Shown here piece by piece: positions 27,348 to 38,275 of a stretch of DNA of 64,000 nt. The first letter of the stretch is position 1. Every line of letters starts with the position of its first letter. A program made the translations under genes and the position numbers. The notes beneath the pieces were generated by a model that was not told the origin of the DNA, searched no databases, and saw only the letters and a list, made by a program, of their open reading frames with translations. The DNA comes from Herbaspirillum frisingense GSF30. Its GTDB lineage: Bacteria > Pseudomonadota > Gammaproteobacteria > Burkholderiales > Burkholderiaceae_D. The stretch lies in contig NZ_AEEC02000002.1 of NCBI RefSeq assembly GCF_000300975.2, forward strand, positions 124,001 through 188,000, read 5' to 3'.

Positions 27348-28108
27348 TCGGTTTCCGTACCCTTTTCTACAAGGAAATCCTGCGTTTCTGGAAGGTCGCC
27401 ACCCAGACCATCACGGCCCCGGTGGTGACGGCGCTGCTGTATCTGCTGATCTTCGGCCATGTGCTGCAGGACCGCGTGCAGGTCTATCCGGGCGTGAACT
27501 ACACCGGTTTCCTGGTGCCGGGCCTGGTGATGATGAGCGTGTTGCAGAATGCCTTTGCCAACAGTTCGTCCTCGCTGATCCAGTCCAAGATCACCGGTAA
27601 CCTGGTGTTCGTGCTGCTCACGCCACTGTCGCACTGGGAAATGTTCGGTGGCTATGTGCTGGCGGCCGTGGTGCGTGGCCTGATGGTGGGCGCCGGTGTG
27701 TTCGTGGTGACGGTCTGGTTTGGCCATCTGGACTTCGTGGCACCGCTGTGGATCCTGGTGTTTGCACTGCTGGGCGCAGGCATTCTGGGGACCATGGGCC
27801 TGATCGCGGGTATCTGGGCCGAGAAGTTCGACCAGCTGGCGGCGTTCCAGAATTTCCTGATCGTGCCGCTGACCTTCCTGGCCGGCGTGTTCTATTCGAT
27901 ACACTCGCTGCCCCCGTTCTGGCAGGCGGTATCGCATTTCAACCCGTTTTTTTATATGATCGATGGCTTTCGCTACGGCTTCTTCGGTCAGTCCGACATT
28001 CCCCCCATGACCAGCCTCGGTATCGTCGCCGTGTTCTTCGTGGCGCTGTCCACGCTGGCCGTGCGCATGCTCAAGAGCGGTTACAAGCTGCGCGCCGGTT
28101 CGCATTGA
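27344..28108 (+). CDS. ABC-2 type exporter permease (YadH-like)
   Basis: 254 aa, six predicted membrane helices. ABC-2 signatures are the N-terminal GFRTLFYKEILRFWKVATQT, LVPGLVMMSVLQNAFANSS, and the C-terminal VPLTFLAGVFYSIHSLPPFW followed by FNPFFYMIDGFRYGFFG. Its start overlaps the ATPase stop (ATGA), so the two form one transporter. Substrate unknown. Confidence 0.88.
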   Translation: MIGFRTLFYKEILRFWKVATQTITAPVVTALLYLLIFGHVLQDRVQVYPGVNYTGFLVPGLVMMSVLQNAFANSSSSLIQSKITGNLVFVLLTPLSHWEMFGGYVLAAVVRGLMVGAGVFVVTVWFGHLDFVAPLWILVFALLGAGILGTMGLIAGIWAEKFDQLAAFQNFLIVPLTFLAGVFYSIHSLPPFWQAVSHFNPFFYMIDGFRYGFFGQSDIPPMTSLGIVAVFFVALSTLAVRMLKSGYKLRAGSH

Positions 28109-28148
28109 GCCCCCCGGCAATCCCCCTATTCCTGTGAAGAGCCTCACC

Positions 28149-28385
28149 ATGCTACCCACCCCCGAACTCGTCAAAAGCTATATCGCCGCCGGCCTGGAGT
28201 GCCAGCACCTCGAAGTGGAGGGCGACGGCCAGCACTTCACCGCCGTCATCGTCGCCGATGCCTTTACCGGCAAGCGCCTGATCCAGCGTCACCAGCTGGT
28301 CTACGCCGCCCTGGGTGACCGCATGCGCGAAGAAATCCACGCGCTGTCGATGAAGACCCTGACCCCCGAAGAATTCCAGAAATAA
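28149..28385 (+). CDS. ibaG: BolA-family protein IbaG
   Basis: 78 aa. The BolA/IbaG core is CQHLEVEGDGQHFTAVIVAD followed by KRLIQRHQLVYAAL, with the invariant RH/HQ region, and ends ALSMKTLTPEEF. IbaG-type proteins bind monothiol glutaredoxin and iron-sulphur clusters and are often upstream of murA, as here (9 bp). The ATG with GAAGAG upstream is used; an in-frame GTG 15 nt earlier is less likely. Confidence 0.88.
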   Translation: MLPTPELVKSYIAAGLECQHLEVEGDGQHFTAVIVADAFTGKRLIQRHQLVYAALGDRMREEIHALSMKTLTPEEFQK

Positions 28386-28394
28386 GGCAATACG

Positions 28395-29645
28395 ATGGAC
28401 AAGCTCCTGATCCGTGGCGGCAAGCGCCTCTCCGGCGATGTCACCATTTCCGGCGCCAAGAATGCCGCCCTGCCCATCCTGTGCGCGGGTCTGCTGACGG
28501 CCGATGATCTGCACCTGACCAATGTGCCGCACCTGCAGGACGTGGTCACGATTACCCAGCTGATGAAGCAGATGGGCCTGCGCGTGCGCGAGAACGGCGA
28601 GGAGATGGTGCTCAACGGCAACGACATCACCCGTCCCGAAGCACCCTATGAGCTGGTCAAGACCATGCGCGCCTCGATCCTGGTGCTGGGTCCGCTGCTG
28701 GCCCGCTTCGGCCAGGCCAAGGTCTCGTTGCCGGGTGGCTGCGCGATCGGTTCGCGGCCGGTGGATCAGCACATCAAGGGCCTGCAGGCCATGGGTGCCG
28801 AGATCCATATCGAGGGCGGCTACATCCACGCCAAGGCCAAGCGCCTCAAGGGTGCGCGCATCGTGACCGACATGATCACCGTCACCGGCACCGAAAACCT
28901 GCTGATGGCGGCAGTCCTGGCCGATGGCGAGACTGTGCTGGAAAACGCCGCACGCGAACCTGAAGTGGGCGATCTGGCCCAGTTGCTGGTGAAGATGGGC
29001 GCCAGGATCGAAGGCATCGGTACCGACCGCCTGGTGATCCAGGGCGTGGACAAGCTGCACGGCGCCTCGCACCAGGTGATCGCCGACCGCATCGAAACCG
29101 GTACCTTCCTGTGTGCCGTGGCTGCCACTGGCGGTGACGTGACCCTGCAGCGCACCCGCGCCGGGCTGTTGGATGCCGCGCTGGACAAGCTGCGCGACGC
29201 CGGTGCCATCCTCACCTCGGGCGAGGACTGGATTCGCATCCAGATGGCACGTCGGCCCAAGGCCGTGAGTTTCCGCACCACCGAATATCCTGGCTTCCCG
29301 ACCGATATGCAGGCGCAGTTCATGGCGCTGAACTGCATCGCCGAAGGCACCAGCCACGTTACGGAGACCATCTTCGAGAACCGTTTCATGCACGTGCAGG
29401 AATTGAACCGCCTGGGCGCGGCCATCGATGTGGAGGGCAATACCGCCATTGTCACCGGCGTGGAAAAATTCATCGGCGCGCCGGTGATGGCTACCGACCT
29501 GCGTGCTTCGGCCTCGCTGGTCATCGCTGGCCTGGCTGCGCAGGGCGAGACGGTGGTGGAGCGCATCTACCACCTCGACCGTGGTTACGACCGCATGGAA
29601 GCCAAGCTGTCGGCCATCGGGGCGGACATCCAGCGCATCAAATAA
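28395..29645 (+). CDS. murA: UDP-N-acetylglucosamine 1-carboxyvinyltransferase MurA
   Basis: 416 aa, full length. First committed step of peptidoglycan synthesis, adding enolpyruvate from PEP to UDP-GlcNAc. The catalytic Cys116 is in [13 protein letters not shown] (E. coli Cys115), so it is fosfomycin-type. Other marks are [36 protein letters not shown] and [17 protein letters not shown]. It follows ibaG by 9 bp. Confidence 0.96.
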   Translation: MDKLLIRGGKRLSGDVTISGAKNAALPILCAGLLTADDLHLTNVPHLQDVVTITQLMKQMGLRVRENGEEMVLNGNDITRPEAPYELVKTMRASILVLGPLLARFGQAKVSLPGGCAIGSRPVDQHIKGLQAMGAEIHIEGGYIHAKAKRLKGARIVTDMITVTGTENLLMAAVLADGETVLENAAREPEVGDLAQLLVKMGARIEGIGTDRLVIQGVDKLHGASHQVIADRIETGTFLCAVAATGGDVTLQRTRAGLLDAALDKLRDAGAILTSGEDWIRIQMARRPKAVSFRTTEYPGFPTDMQAQFMALNCIAEGTSHVTETIFENRFMHVQELNRLGAAIDVEGNTAIVTGVEKFIGAPVMATDLRASASLVIAGLAAQGETVVERIYHLDRGYDRMEAKLSAIGADIQRIK

Positions 29646-29671
29646 GTTTTCGGATTGAAAAGTACAACATC

Positions 29672-30322
29672 ATGACCCAACAACTGACGCTGGCGCTCTC
29701 CAAGGGCCGCATCTTCGAAGAGACCCTGCCGCTGCTCAAGGCGGCCGGCATCACCGTGTCCGAGGACCCGGAGTCGTCGCGCAAGCTGATCCTGCCGACC
29801 AATGATCCTGACGTGCGGGTGATCATCGTGCGCGCTTCCGACGTGCCGACCTATGTGCAATATGGTGCGGCAGATTTCGGCGTGGCCGGCAAGGACGTGC
29901 TGCTGGAACACGGCGGCGAAGGCCTTTACCAGCCGATCGACCTGAACATCGCCAAGTGTCGCCTGTCGGTGGCGGTGCAGGAAGGCTTCGACTATGCCAG
30001 TGCGGTGCGCCAGGGTGCGCGCCTGCGGGTGGTGACCAAGTACGTCAAGACCGCACGCGAGCACTTCGCCGCCAAGGGCGTGCACGTGGACCTGATCAAG
30101 CTGTATGGCTCGATGGAACTGGGTCCGCTGGTCGGCCTGTCGGACGCCATCGTCGACCTGGTCAGCACCGGTGGCACGCTGCGCGCCAACAAGCTGGTGG
30201 AGGTCGAGCACATCATCGATATCTCCTCTCGCCTGGTGGTCAACCAGGCCGCGCTGAAGTTGAAACGCGAGCGTTTGCAGCCCATCCTCGATGCCTTCGA
30301 GAAGGCGTCCAAGGCCAAGTAA
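29672..30322 (+). CDS. hisG: ATP phosphoribosyltransferase, short form HisG
   Basis: 216 aa, lacking the C-terminal regulatory domain of long HisG. It condenses ATP and PRPP in the first step of histidine synthesis. Marks are [46 protein letters not shown] and the PRPP loop [18 protein letters not shown]. Short HisG works only with the HisRS-like regulatory subunit HisZ, which is not in this window. It starts the his operon 26 bp after murA. Confidence 0.95.
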   Translation: MTQQLTLALSKGRIFEETLPLLKAAGITVSEDPESSRKLILPTNDPDVRVIIVRASDVPTYVQYGAADFGVAGKDVLLEHGGEGLYQPIDLNIAKCRLSVAVQEGFDYASAVRQGARLRVVTKYVKTAREHFAAKGVHVDLIKLYGSMELGPLVGLSDAIVDLVSTGGTLRANKLVEVEHIIDISSRLVVNQAALKLKRERLQPILDAFEKASKAK

Positions 30323-30371
30323 TATCCGTCATTCCAACGACCCCAGATTTCCTCGCAGAGCAGGTGAGACC

Positions 30372-31688
30372 ATGAGCATTGCCATCCGAAAACTCGATTC
30401 CGCCGATGCCGGCTTCCGTGACAAGCTGTCGGCCGTGCTGGCCTTCGAAGCCAGCGAGGACGAGGCCATCGACCGCGCCGCTGCCGGCATCCTGGCCGAC
30501 GTGAAGGCGCGTGGCGATGTCGCCGTGCTGGAATACACGCAGCGTTTCGACCGCGTGCAGGCCGCGTCCGTGGCCGCCCTGGAAATCGGCAAGGAAGCGC
30601 TGCAGGCGGCACTGGCCGGCCTGCCCGAGGCACGTCGCCATGCGCTGCAGACCGCCGCCGACCGTGTGCGCGCCTATCACGAGCGCCAGAAGAAGGAATG
30701 CGGTTCCGACGGCTTCCTTTATCGCGAAGCTGACGGCACCGAGCTGGGCCAGAAGGTCACGCCGCTGGACCGCGTGGGCATCTACGTGCCGGGCGGCAAG
30801 GCGGCCTATCCTTCGTCGGTGTTGATGAATGCGATTCCCGCCAAGGTGGCGGGCGTGCAGGAAGTGATCATGGTCGTGCCCACGCCGGATGGCGTGAAGA
30901 ATGAGCTGGTACTGGCCGCCGCGGCCATTGCGGGCGTGGATCGCGTCTTCACCATCGGGGGCGCGCAAGCGGTCGGTGCGCTGGCCTATGGCACCGCGAC
31001 CATCCCGCAGGTGGACAAGATCGTCGGCCCCGGCAACGCCTATGTGGCCGCTGCCAAGCGCCGCGTGTTCGGCGTGGTGGGCATCGACATGATCGCCGGC
31101 CCCTCGGAAATCCTGGTCATCTGCGACGGCGCCACCGATCCCGACTGGATCGCCATGGACCTGTTCTCGCAGGCCGAACACGATGAACTGGCGCAGTCGA
31201 TTCTGCTCTGTCCGGATGCCGACTACATCGCCAAGGTCGAGGCCTCGATCAACCGCCTGCTGGACGAGATGCCGCGCAAGGAAGTGATCCGTACCTCGCT
31301 GACCGACCGTGGCGCCCTGGTCAAGGTGCGCGACATGGAAGAGGCCTGCGAGATCGCCAACATGATCGCCGCCGAGCACCTGGAGATTTCGGCACAGGAG
31401 CCGCAGCAATGGGCGGACCTGATCCGTCATGCCGGTGCCATGTTCCTGGGACGTTTTTCGTCCGAATCGCTGGGTGATTACTGCGCCGGCCCGAATCACG
31501 TACTGCCGACCTCGCGGACCGCGCGTTTCTCCTCGCCGCTGGGGGTGTATGACTTCCAGAAGCGTTCCAGCGTGATCCGCGTGTCGGAAGAGGGCGCGCA
31601 GACGCTGGGCAGGATCGCCGCCGAACTGGCCTATGGCGAAGGCCTGCAGGCGCACGCCCGCTCGGCTGAATTGCGGCTGAAGAAGTGA
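30372..31688 (+). CDS. hisD: Histidinol dehydrogenase HisD
   Basis: 438 aa. It oxidises histidinol to histidine in two NAD-linked steps. Marks are [58 protein letters not shown], the zinc/substrate region [17 protein letters not shown], and [20 protein letters not shown]. The ATG reading [10 protein letters not shown] is chosen; it is 49 bp after hisG, and the longer in-frame reading overlaps hisG. Confidence 0.96.
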   Translation: MSIAIRKLDSADAGFRDKLSAVLAFEASEDEAIDRAAAGILADVKARGDVAVLEYTQRFDRVQAASVAALEIGKEALQAALAGLPEARRHALQTAADRVRAYHERQKKECGSDGFLYREADGTELGQKVTPLDRVGIYVPGGKAAYPSSVLMNAIPAKVAGVQEVIMVVPTPDGVKNELVLAAAAIAGVDRVFTIGGAQAVGALAYGTATIPQVDKIVGPGNAYVAAAKRRVFGVVGIDMIAGPSEILVICDGATDPDWIAMDLFSQAEHDELAQSILLCPDADYIAKVEASINRLLDEMPRKEVIRTSLTDRGALVKVRDMEEACEIANMIAAEHLEISAQEPQQWADLIRHAGAMFLGRFSSESLGDYCAGPNHVLPTSRTARFSSPLGVYDFQKRSSVIRVSEEGAQTLGRIAAELAYGEGLQAHARSAELRLKK

Positions 31689-31692
31689 CCCC

Positions 31693-32517
31693 ATGACGGC
31701 GGCCATCGACTCCTGTGCAGGCGACGGCTGGCTGGACCGCGTGCATTGCGAGGATGCGCTGGACGCCGTGGGTGGACTGGCGCGCATCCCCGATGGCAGC
31801 ATCGATCTGCTCATCGCCGATCCGCCCTATGGCTTGGGCAAGGACTACGGCAACGACTCCGACAAGCTCGATACGGCGGCCTACCTGGCCTGGACCGAGC
31901 AGTGGGTGGATGCCGCACTGCCCAAACTGAAGGCCAACGGTAGCCTTTACATCTTCCTCACCTGGCGTAATTCGCCGGAGATTTTCGTCATGTTGAAGCA
32001 GCGCATGATGATGATCAACGAGATCATCTGGGACCGCCGCGTGCCTTCCATGGGCGGCAGTACCCGGCGCTACTCGTCGGTGCATGACACCATCGGCTTC
32101 TTCGCCCGGGCCAAGGATTACTTTTTCGATCTCGATGCGATTCGCATCCCTTACGATGCGCAGACCAAGAAGGCACGTTCACGCTCCATCTTCGTCGGCG
32201 CCAAGTGGCTGGAGATGGGCTACAACCCCAAGGATGTGTGGAGCGTGTCGCGCCTGCATCGCGAGCACCGGGAGCGCGCCGACCATCCCACGCAAAAGCC
32301 GCTGGAAGTGGTGGAGCGCATGGTCAAGGCGTCCTGTCCGCCGGGCGGGGTGGTGCTCGATCCCTTCATGGGCAGCGGTACCACGGCGGTGGCGGCGCGA
32401 CGCTGCGGGCGCCATTTCACCGGTTTCGAACTCAATCCCGATTATTGCGAACTGATCCGCCAGCGCCTGGATGCGCTGGCCCCTGCGAGCCAAGATGATG
32501 AATCCCTCCAAGCCTGA
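31693..32517 (+). CDS. Beta-class N6-adenine/N4-cytosine DNA methyltransferase inside the his operon
   Basis: 274 aa. The catalytic motif IV DPPYG (residues 43-47) comes before the SAM-binding motif [10 protein letters not shown] near residue 223, the order that defines beta-class amino-methyltransferases. The C-terminal [19 protein letters not shown] is also typical. It starts 4 bp after hisD and overlaps hisC, so it is translated with histidine genes. No restriction enzyme gene is adjacent, so it looks like an orphan methylase with possible epigenetic function. The target sequence cannot be told from the protein. Confidence 0.9.
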   Translation: MTAAIDSCAGDGWLDRVHCEDALDAVGGLARIPDGSIDLLIADPPYGLGKDYGNDSDKLDTAAYLAWTEQWVDAALPKLKANGSLYIFLTWRNSPEIFVMLKQRMMMINEIIWDRRVPSMGGSTRRYSSVHDTIGFFARAKDYFFDLDAIRIPYDAQTKKARSRSIFVGAKWLEMGYNPKDVWSVSRLHREHRERADHPTQKPLEVVERMVKASCPPGGVVLDPFMGSGTTAVAARRCGRHFTGFELNPDYCELIRQRLDALAPASQDDESLQA

Positions 32518-33604
32518 TAGCGCCGAAGCCGTGGTCGCCAACGTGATTCGCCCCGTGGTGCGGGACTGGCAGTCCTATCACGTGCCCTCGGCCGAGGGCA
32601 TGGTCAAGCTCGATGCGATGGAAAACCCCTACGTGCTGCCGGCCGCATTGCGCGAGGAACTGGCGCAGCGACTGGCGGCGCTGGAGCTGAACCGTTATCC
32701 GGTGCCGTCCTATACGCGCCTGAAGGCCGCCATCTGCGATCGCCTGGGCGTGCCGGCGGGTTACGACGTGCTGCTGGGCAATGGCTCGGATGAGCTGATC
32801 ACCATGCTGTCGGTGGCCTGTGCCATTCCCGGTCGGACCATCGTGGCGCCGGAACCGGGTTTCGTCATGTATGGCGTCTCGGCCAGGATGGCCGGGCTGG
32901 ATTACGTGGGCGTGCCGCTGCGCGCGGATCTGACGCTGGATCTGCCGGCCATGCTGGCCGCCATCGCGGAACACAAGCCGGTGGTGACCTGGCTCGGCTA
33001 TCCGAACAATCCGACCGGCACACTCTATGAGATGGCCGACGTGTTGCGCATCGTCGAGGCCGCCGTCCCCTATGGACTGGTGGTAGTGGATGAGGCCTAC
33101 CAGCCGTTTGCCGCCTCCACGCTGATGCCGGCATTGCCCCAGCACAACAACCTGATCGTCATGCGCACCGTTTCCAAGCTCGGCCTGGCGGGGGTACGCC
33201 TTGGCTACCTGGCGGCCGCGCCGGCGCTGTTGCGGGAATTGGACAAGGTCCGCCCGCCCTACAACGTCAACCTGCTCACCGAGGCGGCGGCGCTGTTCGT
33301 GCTGGATCACCTGCAGGTGCTGGAAGGGCAGGCGGCGCGCCTGCGCGAGGCGCGGGGTGCGCTGGCGGCCGAACTGGCGGCGCTGGACGGGGTGCAGGTC
33401 TTCCCGTCGGCGGCCAATTTCATCTTGATCCGCGTCCCGGATGCCGATAAAGTCTTCGCCGCTTTACTGGCGCGCAAGGTACTTGTGAAAAATGCCGGTA
33501 GAATGCATGTACTGCTGCAAAACTGTTTGCGCATTACCGTCAGTTCGGAAGAGGAAAACAGTCTCTTCCTGACGGCCCTGAAAGCGGCACTGCGCGACCT
33601 GTAG
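32495..33604 (+). CDS. hisC: Histidinol-phosphate aminotransferase HisC
   Basis: 369 aa, PLP fold type I. The substrate-binding N-terminus is [17 protein letters not shown]; the PLP region shows [11 protein letters not shown] and [23 protein letters not shown] includes the PLP Asp/Tyr; the Schiff-base Lys is in [17 protein letters not shown]. The start overlaps the methyltransferase end by 23 nt (ATGATGAATCC). A longer reading starting inside the methyltransferase is not favoured. Confidence 0.94.
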   Translation: MMNPSKPDSAEAVVANVIRPVVRDWQSYHVPSAEGMVKLDAMENPYVLPAALREELAQRLAALELNRYPVPSYTRLKAAICDRLGVPAGYDVLLGNGSDELITMLSVACAIPGRTIVAPEPGFVMYGVSARMAGLDYVGVPLRADLTLDLPAMLAAIAEHKPVVTWLGYPNNPTGTLYEMADVLRIVEAAVPYGLVVVDEAYQPFAASTLMPALPQHNNLIVMRTVSKLGLAGVRLGYLAAAPALLRELDKVRPPYNVNLLTEAAALFVLDHLQVLEGQAARLREARGALAAELAALDGVQVFPSAANFILIRVPDADKVFAALLARKVLVKNAGRMHVLLQNCLRITVSSEEENSLFLTALKAALRDL

Positions 33605-33670
33605 AGGACGGCGGCGCCAAGGCAATCCCCCAGGCATCACCCAACGATAGAACCCCGTCTAACCCTGACC

Positions 33671-34267
33671 ATGTCTACACCGAGAACCGCGGAAGTCGTC
33701 CGCAACACCAACGAGACGCAGATCCGCGTTGCGATCAACCTGGATGGGACCGGCCAGCAGAAGCTGGATACCGGCGTTCCCTTCCTAGACCACATGCTGG
33801 ACCAGATCGCCCGCCATGGCCTGATCGACCTGGATATCCACGCCAAGGGCGACCTGCACATCGACGCGCACCATACGGTGGAAGACGTGGGCATCACCCT
33901 GGGCATGGCCTTCGCCAAGGCCATCGGCGACAAGAAGGGCATCCGCCGCTACGGCCATGCCTATGTGCCTCTGGATGAAGCCCTGTCGCGGGTGGTCATC
34001 GATTTTTCCGGCCGTCCCGGCCTGGAATACCATATTCCCTTTACCCGTTCGATGATCGGCTCCTTCGATGTGGACCTGACCAGCGAGTTCTTCCACGGTT
34101 TCGTCAACCATGCGCAGGTGACCCTGCACGTGGACAACCTGCGCGGCATCAATGCCCATCACCAGGCCGAGACCGTGTTCAAGGCCTTCGGTCGCGCATT
34201 GCGCATGGCCGTCGAACTCGATCCGCGGGCTGCTGGTACGATTCCGTCGACCAAGGGCAGCCTGTAA
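33671..34267 (+). CDS. hisB: Imidazoleglycerol-phosphate dehydratase HisB
   Basis: 198-aa monofunctional HisB (no phosphatase domain, unlike E. coli). The metal-binding motifs [11 protein letters not shown] and [15 protein letters not shown] carry the two manganese sites; [19 protein letters not shown] and [10 protein letters not shown] complete the family pattern. It lies 66 bp after hisC. Confidence 0.96.
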   Translation: MSTPRTAEVVRNTNETQIRVAINLDGTGQQKLDTGVPFLDHMLDQIARHGLIDLDIHAKGDLHIDAHHTVEDVGITLGMAFAKAIGDKKGIRRYGHAYVPLDEALSRVVIDFSGRPGLEYHIPFTRSMIGSFDVDLTSEFFHGFVNHAQVTLHVDNLRGINAHHQAETVFKAFGRALRMAVELDPRAAGTIPSTKGSL

Positions 34268-34335
34268 GCTGTCGTCCGCTGGGTATCGCTAAATCATCTG
34301 GGTCTACCGGTGCGTGAGCATCGATCATTTTCGCC

Positions 34336-34974
34336 ATGAATAAAATTGTTGTAGTCGATTACGGCATGGGCAACCTGCGCTCGGTGGCGCAGGCGCTGCG
34401 CCATGTCGCGCCTGAAGCCGATGTGCGTATCTCCGGCGAGGTCGCCGATATCCGTGCCGCCGACCGCGTGGTCCTGCCTGGTCAGGGTGCCATGCCCGAT
34501 TGCATGCGCAGCCTGCGCGAATCCGGTGTCCAGGACGCCGTCATCGAGGCTTCCCGCACCAAGCCGTTGTTCGGCGTGTGCGTGGGAGAACAGATGTTGT
34601 TCGACCGGAGTGAAGAAGGCGACACCCCTGGCCTGGGGCTCTTGCCCGGCAAGGTGGTGCGTTTCGAGCTGGAAGGTGTGCGTCAGGACGATGGATCGCT
34701 GTTCAAGGTCCCGCAGATGGGCTGGAACCATGTCCACCAGACCAGCGCCCACCCGCTGTGGGAAGGCATTGCCGACAACGCCTTCTTCTATTTTGTCCAC
34801 AGCTACTACGCCGTACCGGCCGAGACCGCCCATGTGGTCGGCCAGACGCCGTATGGCCGCGAGTTCGCCTGTGCCGTGGCCCGCGATAATATCTTTGCAA
34901 CCCAGTTCCACCCGGAAAAAAGTGCCGCGGCGGGTTTGCAGCTGTATCGGAATTTCGTACACTGGAAACCTTGA
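34336..34974 (+). CDS. hisH: Imidazole glycerol phosphate synthase, glutaminase subunit HisH
   Basis: 212-aa class I glutamine amidotransferase. The nucleophile Cys is in [13 protein letters not shown] (Cys82), the His/Glu pair in [16 protein letters not shown]. It makes ammonia for His[16 protein letters not shown] and FVHSYYAVP are typical. It is separated from hisB by 68 bp. Confidence 0.95.
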   Translation: MNKIVVVDYGMGNLRSVAQALRHVAPEADVRISGEVADIRAADRVVLPGQGAMPDCMRSLRESGVQDAVIEASRTKPLFGVCVGEQMLFDRSEEGDTPGLGLLPGKVVRFELEGVRQDDGSLFKVPQMGWNHVHQTSAHPLWEGIADNAFFYFVHSYYAVPAETAHVVGQTPYGREFACAVARDNIFATQFHPEKSAAAGLQLYRNFVHWKP

Positions 34975-35051
34975 TTTTTGTCTTTCAGGCAAGAACCTCG
35001 TAGCTGATCGTCGACAACCCTTCTCTTTTACTGACTAGTCATCCCCTAGCC

Positions 35052-35849
35052 ATGCTGCTCATACCCGCCATCGACCTGAAAGACGGTCATTGCGTACGCC
35101 TCAAACAAGGTGATATGGAACAAGCCACCGTTTTCTCCGAAGATCCGGCGGAAATGGCCCTGCACTGGCTCAGGCAGGGCGCGCGTCGCCTGCACCTGGT
35201 CGACCTGAATGGCGCCTTTGCCGGCAAGCCCAAGAACGAGGCGGCGGTCAAGGCCATCCTCAAGGCGGTCGCCAGCTTCGCCGAGGAAAACGACGTCGAG
35301 GAAATCCCGGTGCAACTGGGTGGCGGTATCCGCGACCTCGATACCATCGAGCGCTATCTGGACGATGGCCTGTCCTACATCATCATCGGCACCGCCGCGG
35401 TGAAGAACCCCGGCTTCCTGCATGACGCCTGCAGCGCCTTCCCGGGCCAGATCATCGTCGGCCTGGACGCCAAGGACGGCAAGGTGGCCACCGACGGCTG
35501 GAGCAAACTGTCCGGTCACGAAGTGGTGGACCTGGCGCAGAAGTTCGAAGGCTATGGCTGTGAGGCCATCGTCTACACCGACATCGGCCGCGACGGCATG
35601 ATGGGCGGCGTCAACATTGAAGCCACTGTGCGCCTGGCGCAGGCGGTGACCATCCCCATCATCGCTTCGGGCGGCGTGCACCATGTGGGCGACGTCGAAG
35701 CCCTGTGCCGCGTCGAGGATGAAGGCATCGAAGCCGTCATCTGTGGTCGTTCCATCTACGAAGGTACGCTGGATCTGCGCAGCGGCCAGGATCGCGCCGA
35801 TGAACTGACGCGCGAACTGGAAGCCAACCGCCTGTCCGGCAGCAAATAA
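35052..35849 (+). CDS. hisA: ProFAR isomerase HisA
   Basis: 265-aa (beta/alpha)8 barrel. The isomerase Asp residues are in [19 protein letters not shown] and [16 protein letters not shown]; phosphate-binding loops are [18 protein letters not shown] and [17 protein letters not shown] little longer than average, with a charged C-terminal tail. It ends 1 bp before hisF. Confidence 0.96.
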   Translation: MLLIPAIDLKDGHCVRLKQGDMEQATVFSEDPAEMALHWLRQGARRLHLVDLNGAFAGKPKNEAAVKAILKAVASFAEENDVEEIPVQLGGGIRDLDTIERYLDDGLSYIIIGTAAVKNPGFLHDACSAFPGQIIVGLDAKDGKVATDGWSKLSGHEVVDLAQKFEGYGCEAIVYTDIGRDGMMGGVNIEATVRLAQAVTIPIIASGGVHHVGDVEALCRVEDEGIEAVICGRSIYEGTLDLRSGQDRADELTRELEANRLSGSK

Positions 35850-35850
35850 C

Positions 35851-36615
35851 ATGGCCCTTGCTAAACGCATCATCCCTTGCCTGGACGTGACCGCGGGTCG
35901 CGTGGTCAAGGGCGTCAACTTCCTGGAACTGCGCGATGCCGGCGATCCGGTCGAAATCGCCCGTCGTTATGACGACCAGGGTGCCGACGAGCTGACTTTC
36001 CTCGACATCACCGCTTCTTCCGATGGCCGCGACCTGATCCTGGACATCATCGAAGCCGTGGCCTCGCAGGTCTTCATCCCCCTGACGGTAGGGGGCGGCG
36101 TGCGCGCCGTCGAAGACGTGCGCCGCCTGCTCAATGCCGGCGCCGACAAGGTCGGCATCAACACCTCGGCCGTGACCAATCCGCAACTGGTGGCCGATGC
36201 CGCCAGCAAGTACGGTTCGCAGTGCATCGTGGTGGCCATCGACGCCAAGCGCGCCGGTGACGGCAAGTGGGAGGTCTACACCCACGGCGGTCGCAAGGCC
36301 ACCGGCCTGGATGCGGTCGAATGGGCGCGCAAGATGGCGCAGCTGGGCGCGGGCGAAATCCTGCTGACCAGCATGGATCGCGACGGTACCAAGAGCGGCT
36401 TCGACCTGGACCTGACCCGCGCCGTCTCGGAAGCGGTCAGCATCCCCGTGATCGCCTCCGGCGGCGTGGGTGGCCTGCAGGACCTGGCCGATGGCATCAC
36501 CAAGGGCAAGGCCGACGCGGTCCTGGCCGCCAGCATTTTCCACTATGGCCAGCACACCGTGCAGGAAGCCAAGCGCTTCATGGCCGATCAGAACATTTCC
36601 ATGAGGCTGGCATGA
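35851..36615 (+). CDS. hisF: Imidazole glycerol phosphate synthase, cyclase subunit HisF
   Basis: 254-aa barrel. It is the synthase subunit taking ammonia from HisH to make IGP and AICAR. Catalytic Asp11 is in [14 protein letters not shown]; the second Asp is in [34 protein letters not shown] and [15 protein letters not shown] are the phosphate loops. The stop overlaps hisI (ATGA). Confidence 0.96.
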   Translation: MALAKRIIPCLDVTAGRVVKGVNFLELRDAGDPVEIARRYDDQGADELTFLDITASSDGRDLILDIIEAVASQVFIPLTVGGGVRAVEDVRRLLNAGADKVGINTSAVTNPQLVADAASKYGSQCIVVAIDAKRAGDGKWEVYTHGGRKATGLDAVEWARKMAQLGAGEILLTSMDRDGTKSGFDLDLTRAVSEAVSIPVIASGGVGGLQDLADGITKGKADAVLAASIFHYGQHTVQEAKRFMADQNISMRLA

Positions 36616-37115
36616 GTATCAGCGCCAAATGGCTCAACAAGGTCAAATGGGACGAAGTCGGCCTGGTGCCGGTGATCGCCCAGGAAGTCGGCAGCAATGA
36701 CGTACTGATGTTCGCCTGGATGAATCGCGAGGCGCTGGCGCGCACCGTCGAAATCGGCCAGGCGGTCTACTGGAGCCGCTCGCGCAAGAAGCTGTGGCAC
36801 AAGGGCGAGGAGTCCGGTCACTTCCAGAAGGTGCACGAGATTCGCCTGGATTGCGACGAAGACGTGGTGCTGCTCAAGGTCGAGCAGGTCGCTGGCATCG
36901 CCTGTCACACCGGTCGTCATTCCTGCTTCTTCCAGAAGTTCGAAGGCAGTGCCGACAGCGGCGAATGGGTCACGGTCGAGCCTGTCCTCAAGGACCTGGC
37001 TCCCGGCGCCGGTGGCGGTCCTGCTGCCACGGCGGCAGAGCCGGCCCTGGCCAAGCCCAAGCGCGTGCGCAAGAGCATTCCCAAGCCAGTCGACAGCGAC
37101 AAGACCCCATCATGA
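36612..37115 (+). CDS. hisI: Phosphoribosyl-AMP cyclohydrolase HisI
   Basis: 167 aa. The core cyclohydrolase is about residues 10-115: [37 protein letters not shown], the metal residues in [13 protein letters not shown], and [14 protein letters not shown] 50-residue Ala/Lys/Pro-rich tail ([14 protein letters not shown]) is extra and likely disordered. HisI and HisE are separate genes here. The start overlaps hisF, and the stop overlaps hisE, each by 4 nt. Confidence 0.95.
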   Translation: MSISAKWLNKVKWDEVGLVPVIAQEVGSNDVLMFAWMNREALARTVEIGQAVYWSRSRKKLWHKGEESGHFQKVHEIRLDCDEDVVLLKVEQVAGIACHTGRHSCFFQKFEGSADSGEWVTVEPVLKDLAPGAGGGPAATAAEPALAKPKRVRKSIPKPVDSDKTPS

Positions 37116-37450
37116 GTGAAACCCTGAAGCGACTGGCCGAAGTCATCGAGTCGCGCAAGCTGGCCAATGGCGGCAATCCAGAGAAATCCTACGTCGCCAA
37201 GCTGTTCGCCAAGGGCGACGACGCCATCCTCAAGAAGATCGGCGAGGAGGCCACCGAAACCGTGATGGCGGCCAAGGATGCCCGTGTCTCCGGCGACAAG
37301 TCCAAGGTGCTCTACGAATGTGCGGACCTGTGGTTCCATTCCATGGTGTTGCTGGCCCAGTTCGACCTGCAGCCCCAGGATGTGCTCAATGAACTGGCGC
37401 GGCGCGAAGGCCTCTCCGGCCTGGAAGAAAAGGCAGCCCGCAAGGATTGA
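37112..37450 (+). CDS. hisE: Phosphoribosyl-ATP pyrophosphatase HisE
   Basis: 112-aa MazG-like all-alpha protein. Marks are [32 protein letters not shown] and [16 protein letters not shown], with conserved Glu/Asp magnesium ligands. It starts at ATGA overlapping hisI. Last enzyme gene of the his operon in this window. Confidence 0.95.
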   Translation: MSETLKRLAEVIESRKLANGGNPEKSYVAKLFAKGDDAILKKIGEEATETVMAAKDARVSGDKSKVLYECADLWFHSMVLLAQFDLQPQDVLNELARREGLSGLEEKAARKD

Positions 37451-37485
37451 TTTCCCCTCATACCGTGTTTCCCAGGAGTACGGCG

Positions 37486-37866
37486 TTGGATAATTGCATT
37501 TTCTGTAAGATCGCTGCTGGCCAGATTCCCTCGAAGAAGATCTACGAGGACGAGGACCTGATCGCCTTTCACGACATCAATCCGGCGGCGCCGGTGCATT
37601 TCCTGATCATCCCGCGCCAGCATGTGGCCACGCTGGCCGATTGCGGCGCGCAGCATGTCGAACTGCTGGGCAAGATGCTGGCCCTGGCACCGCGTCTGGC
37701 GGCAGAGCAGGGCTGCGGCTACGGGCTGGATGCCGAGGGTCAGCCCACCGGGGGATTCAAGACCCTGATCAACACGGGACCGGATGGTGGCCAGGAGGTG
37801 TACCATCTGCACATGCACGTCATCGGCGGCCCCCATCCGTGGCGGGTACGGTTCGTGCAACAATGA
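37486..37866 (+). CDS. HIT-family nucleotide hydrolase (HinT-like)
   Basis: 126 aa. A zinc-type N-terminus CIFCKIAAGQIPSKKIYED and the catalytic histidine triad HLHMHVIGG show a HinT-like purine nucleoside phosphoramidase. The start is TTG (reading LDNCIF) with AGGAG 7 nt upstream; a farther upstream TTG overlapping hisE adds 13 residues but lacks a ribosome site. The place between hisE and tatA is common in betaproteobacteria. Confidence 0.92.
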   Translation: MDNCIFCKIAAGQIPSKKIYEDEDLIAFHDINPAAPVHFLIIPRQHVATLADCGAQHVELLGKMLALAPRLAAEQGCGYGLDAEGQPTGGFKTLINTGPDGGQEVYHLHMHVIGGPHPWRVRFVQQ

Positions 37867-37936
37867 GGATTCGCCGGCCCGGGGGCCGGCAGGTTTGTTC
37901 GTACACAGGGCAGGGATGTCCGCTTAGGAGAAGAGA

Positions 37937-38149
37937 ATGGGTTCGTTCAGTATTTGGCATTGGCTGATTGTTCTGGTGATCGTGATGCTGGTCTTCGGCA
38001 CCAAGAAGCTCAGCAACATGGGTTCCGACCTGGGCAAGGCAGTCAAGGGCTTCAAGGATGGCGTCAAGGGCGGCGAAGGCGAAGAAGAAGCTAAGAAGGA
38101 AGCCGCCATCGACGTGCAGGCCAAGGAAAAAGACAAGTCCGGCAGCTGA
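37937..38149 (+). CDS. tatA: Twin-arginine translocase subunit TatA
   Basis: 70 aa. One N-terminal membrane helix ([20 protein letters not shown]), the amphipathic helix with the F-G-T-K-K-L hinge, and a charged tail. Forms the size-variable pore for folded Tat substrates. AGGAG is 10 nt upstream of the ATG. First gene of tatABC. Confidence 0.95.
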   Translation: MGSFSIWHWLIVLVIVMLVFGTKKLSNMGSDLGKAVKGFKDGVKGGEGEEEAKKEAAIDVQAKEKDKSGS

Positions 38150-38275
38150 TCTGCTGGCGTCCGCCCGGCCTGGTTGGCGGGTGCTTCGGGGTGCCTGTGC
38201 TCCTGCGGTGCAGGCAACCCGGTCTTCGAGGCGCTACAGGCGCCATCGCTGTCCTCTTAATGTCCACACAGACTC

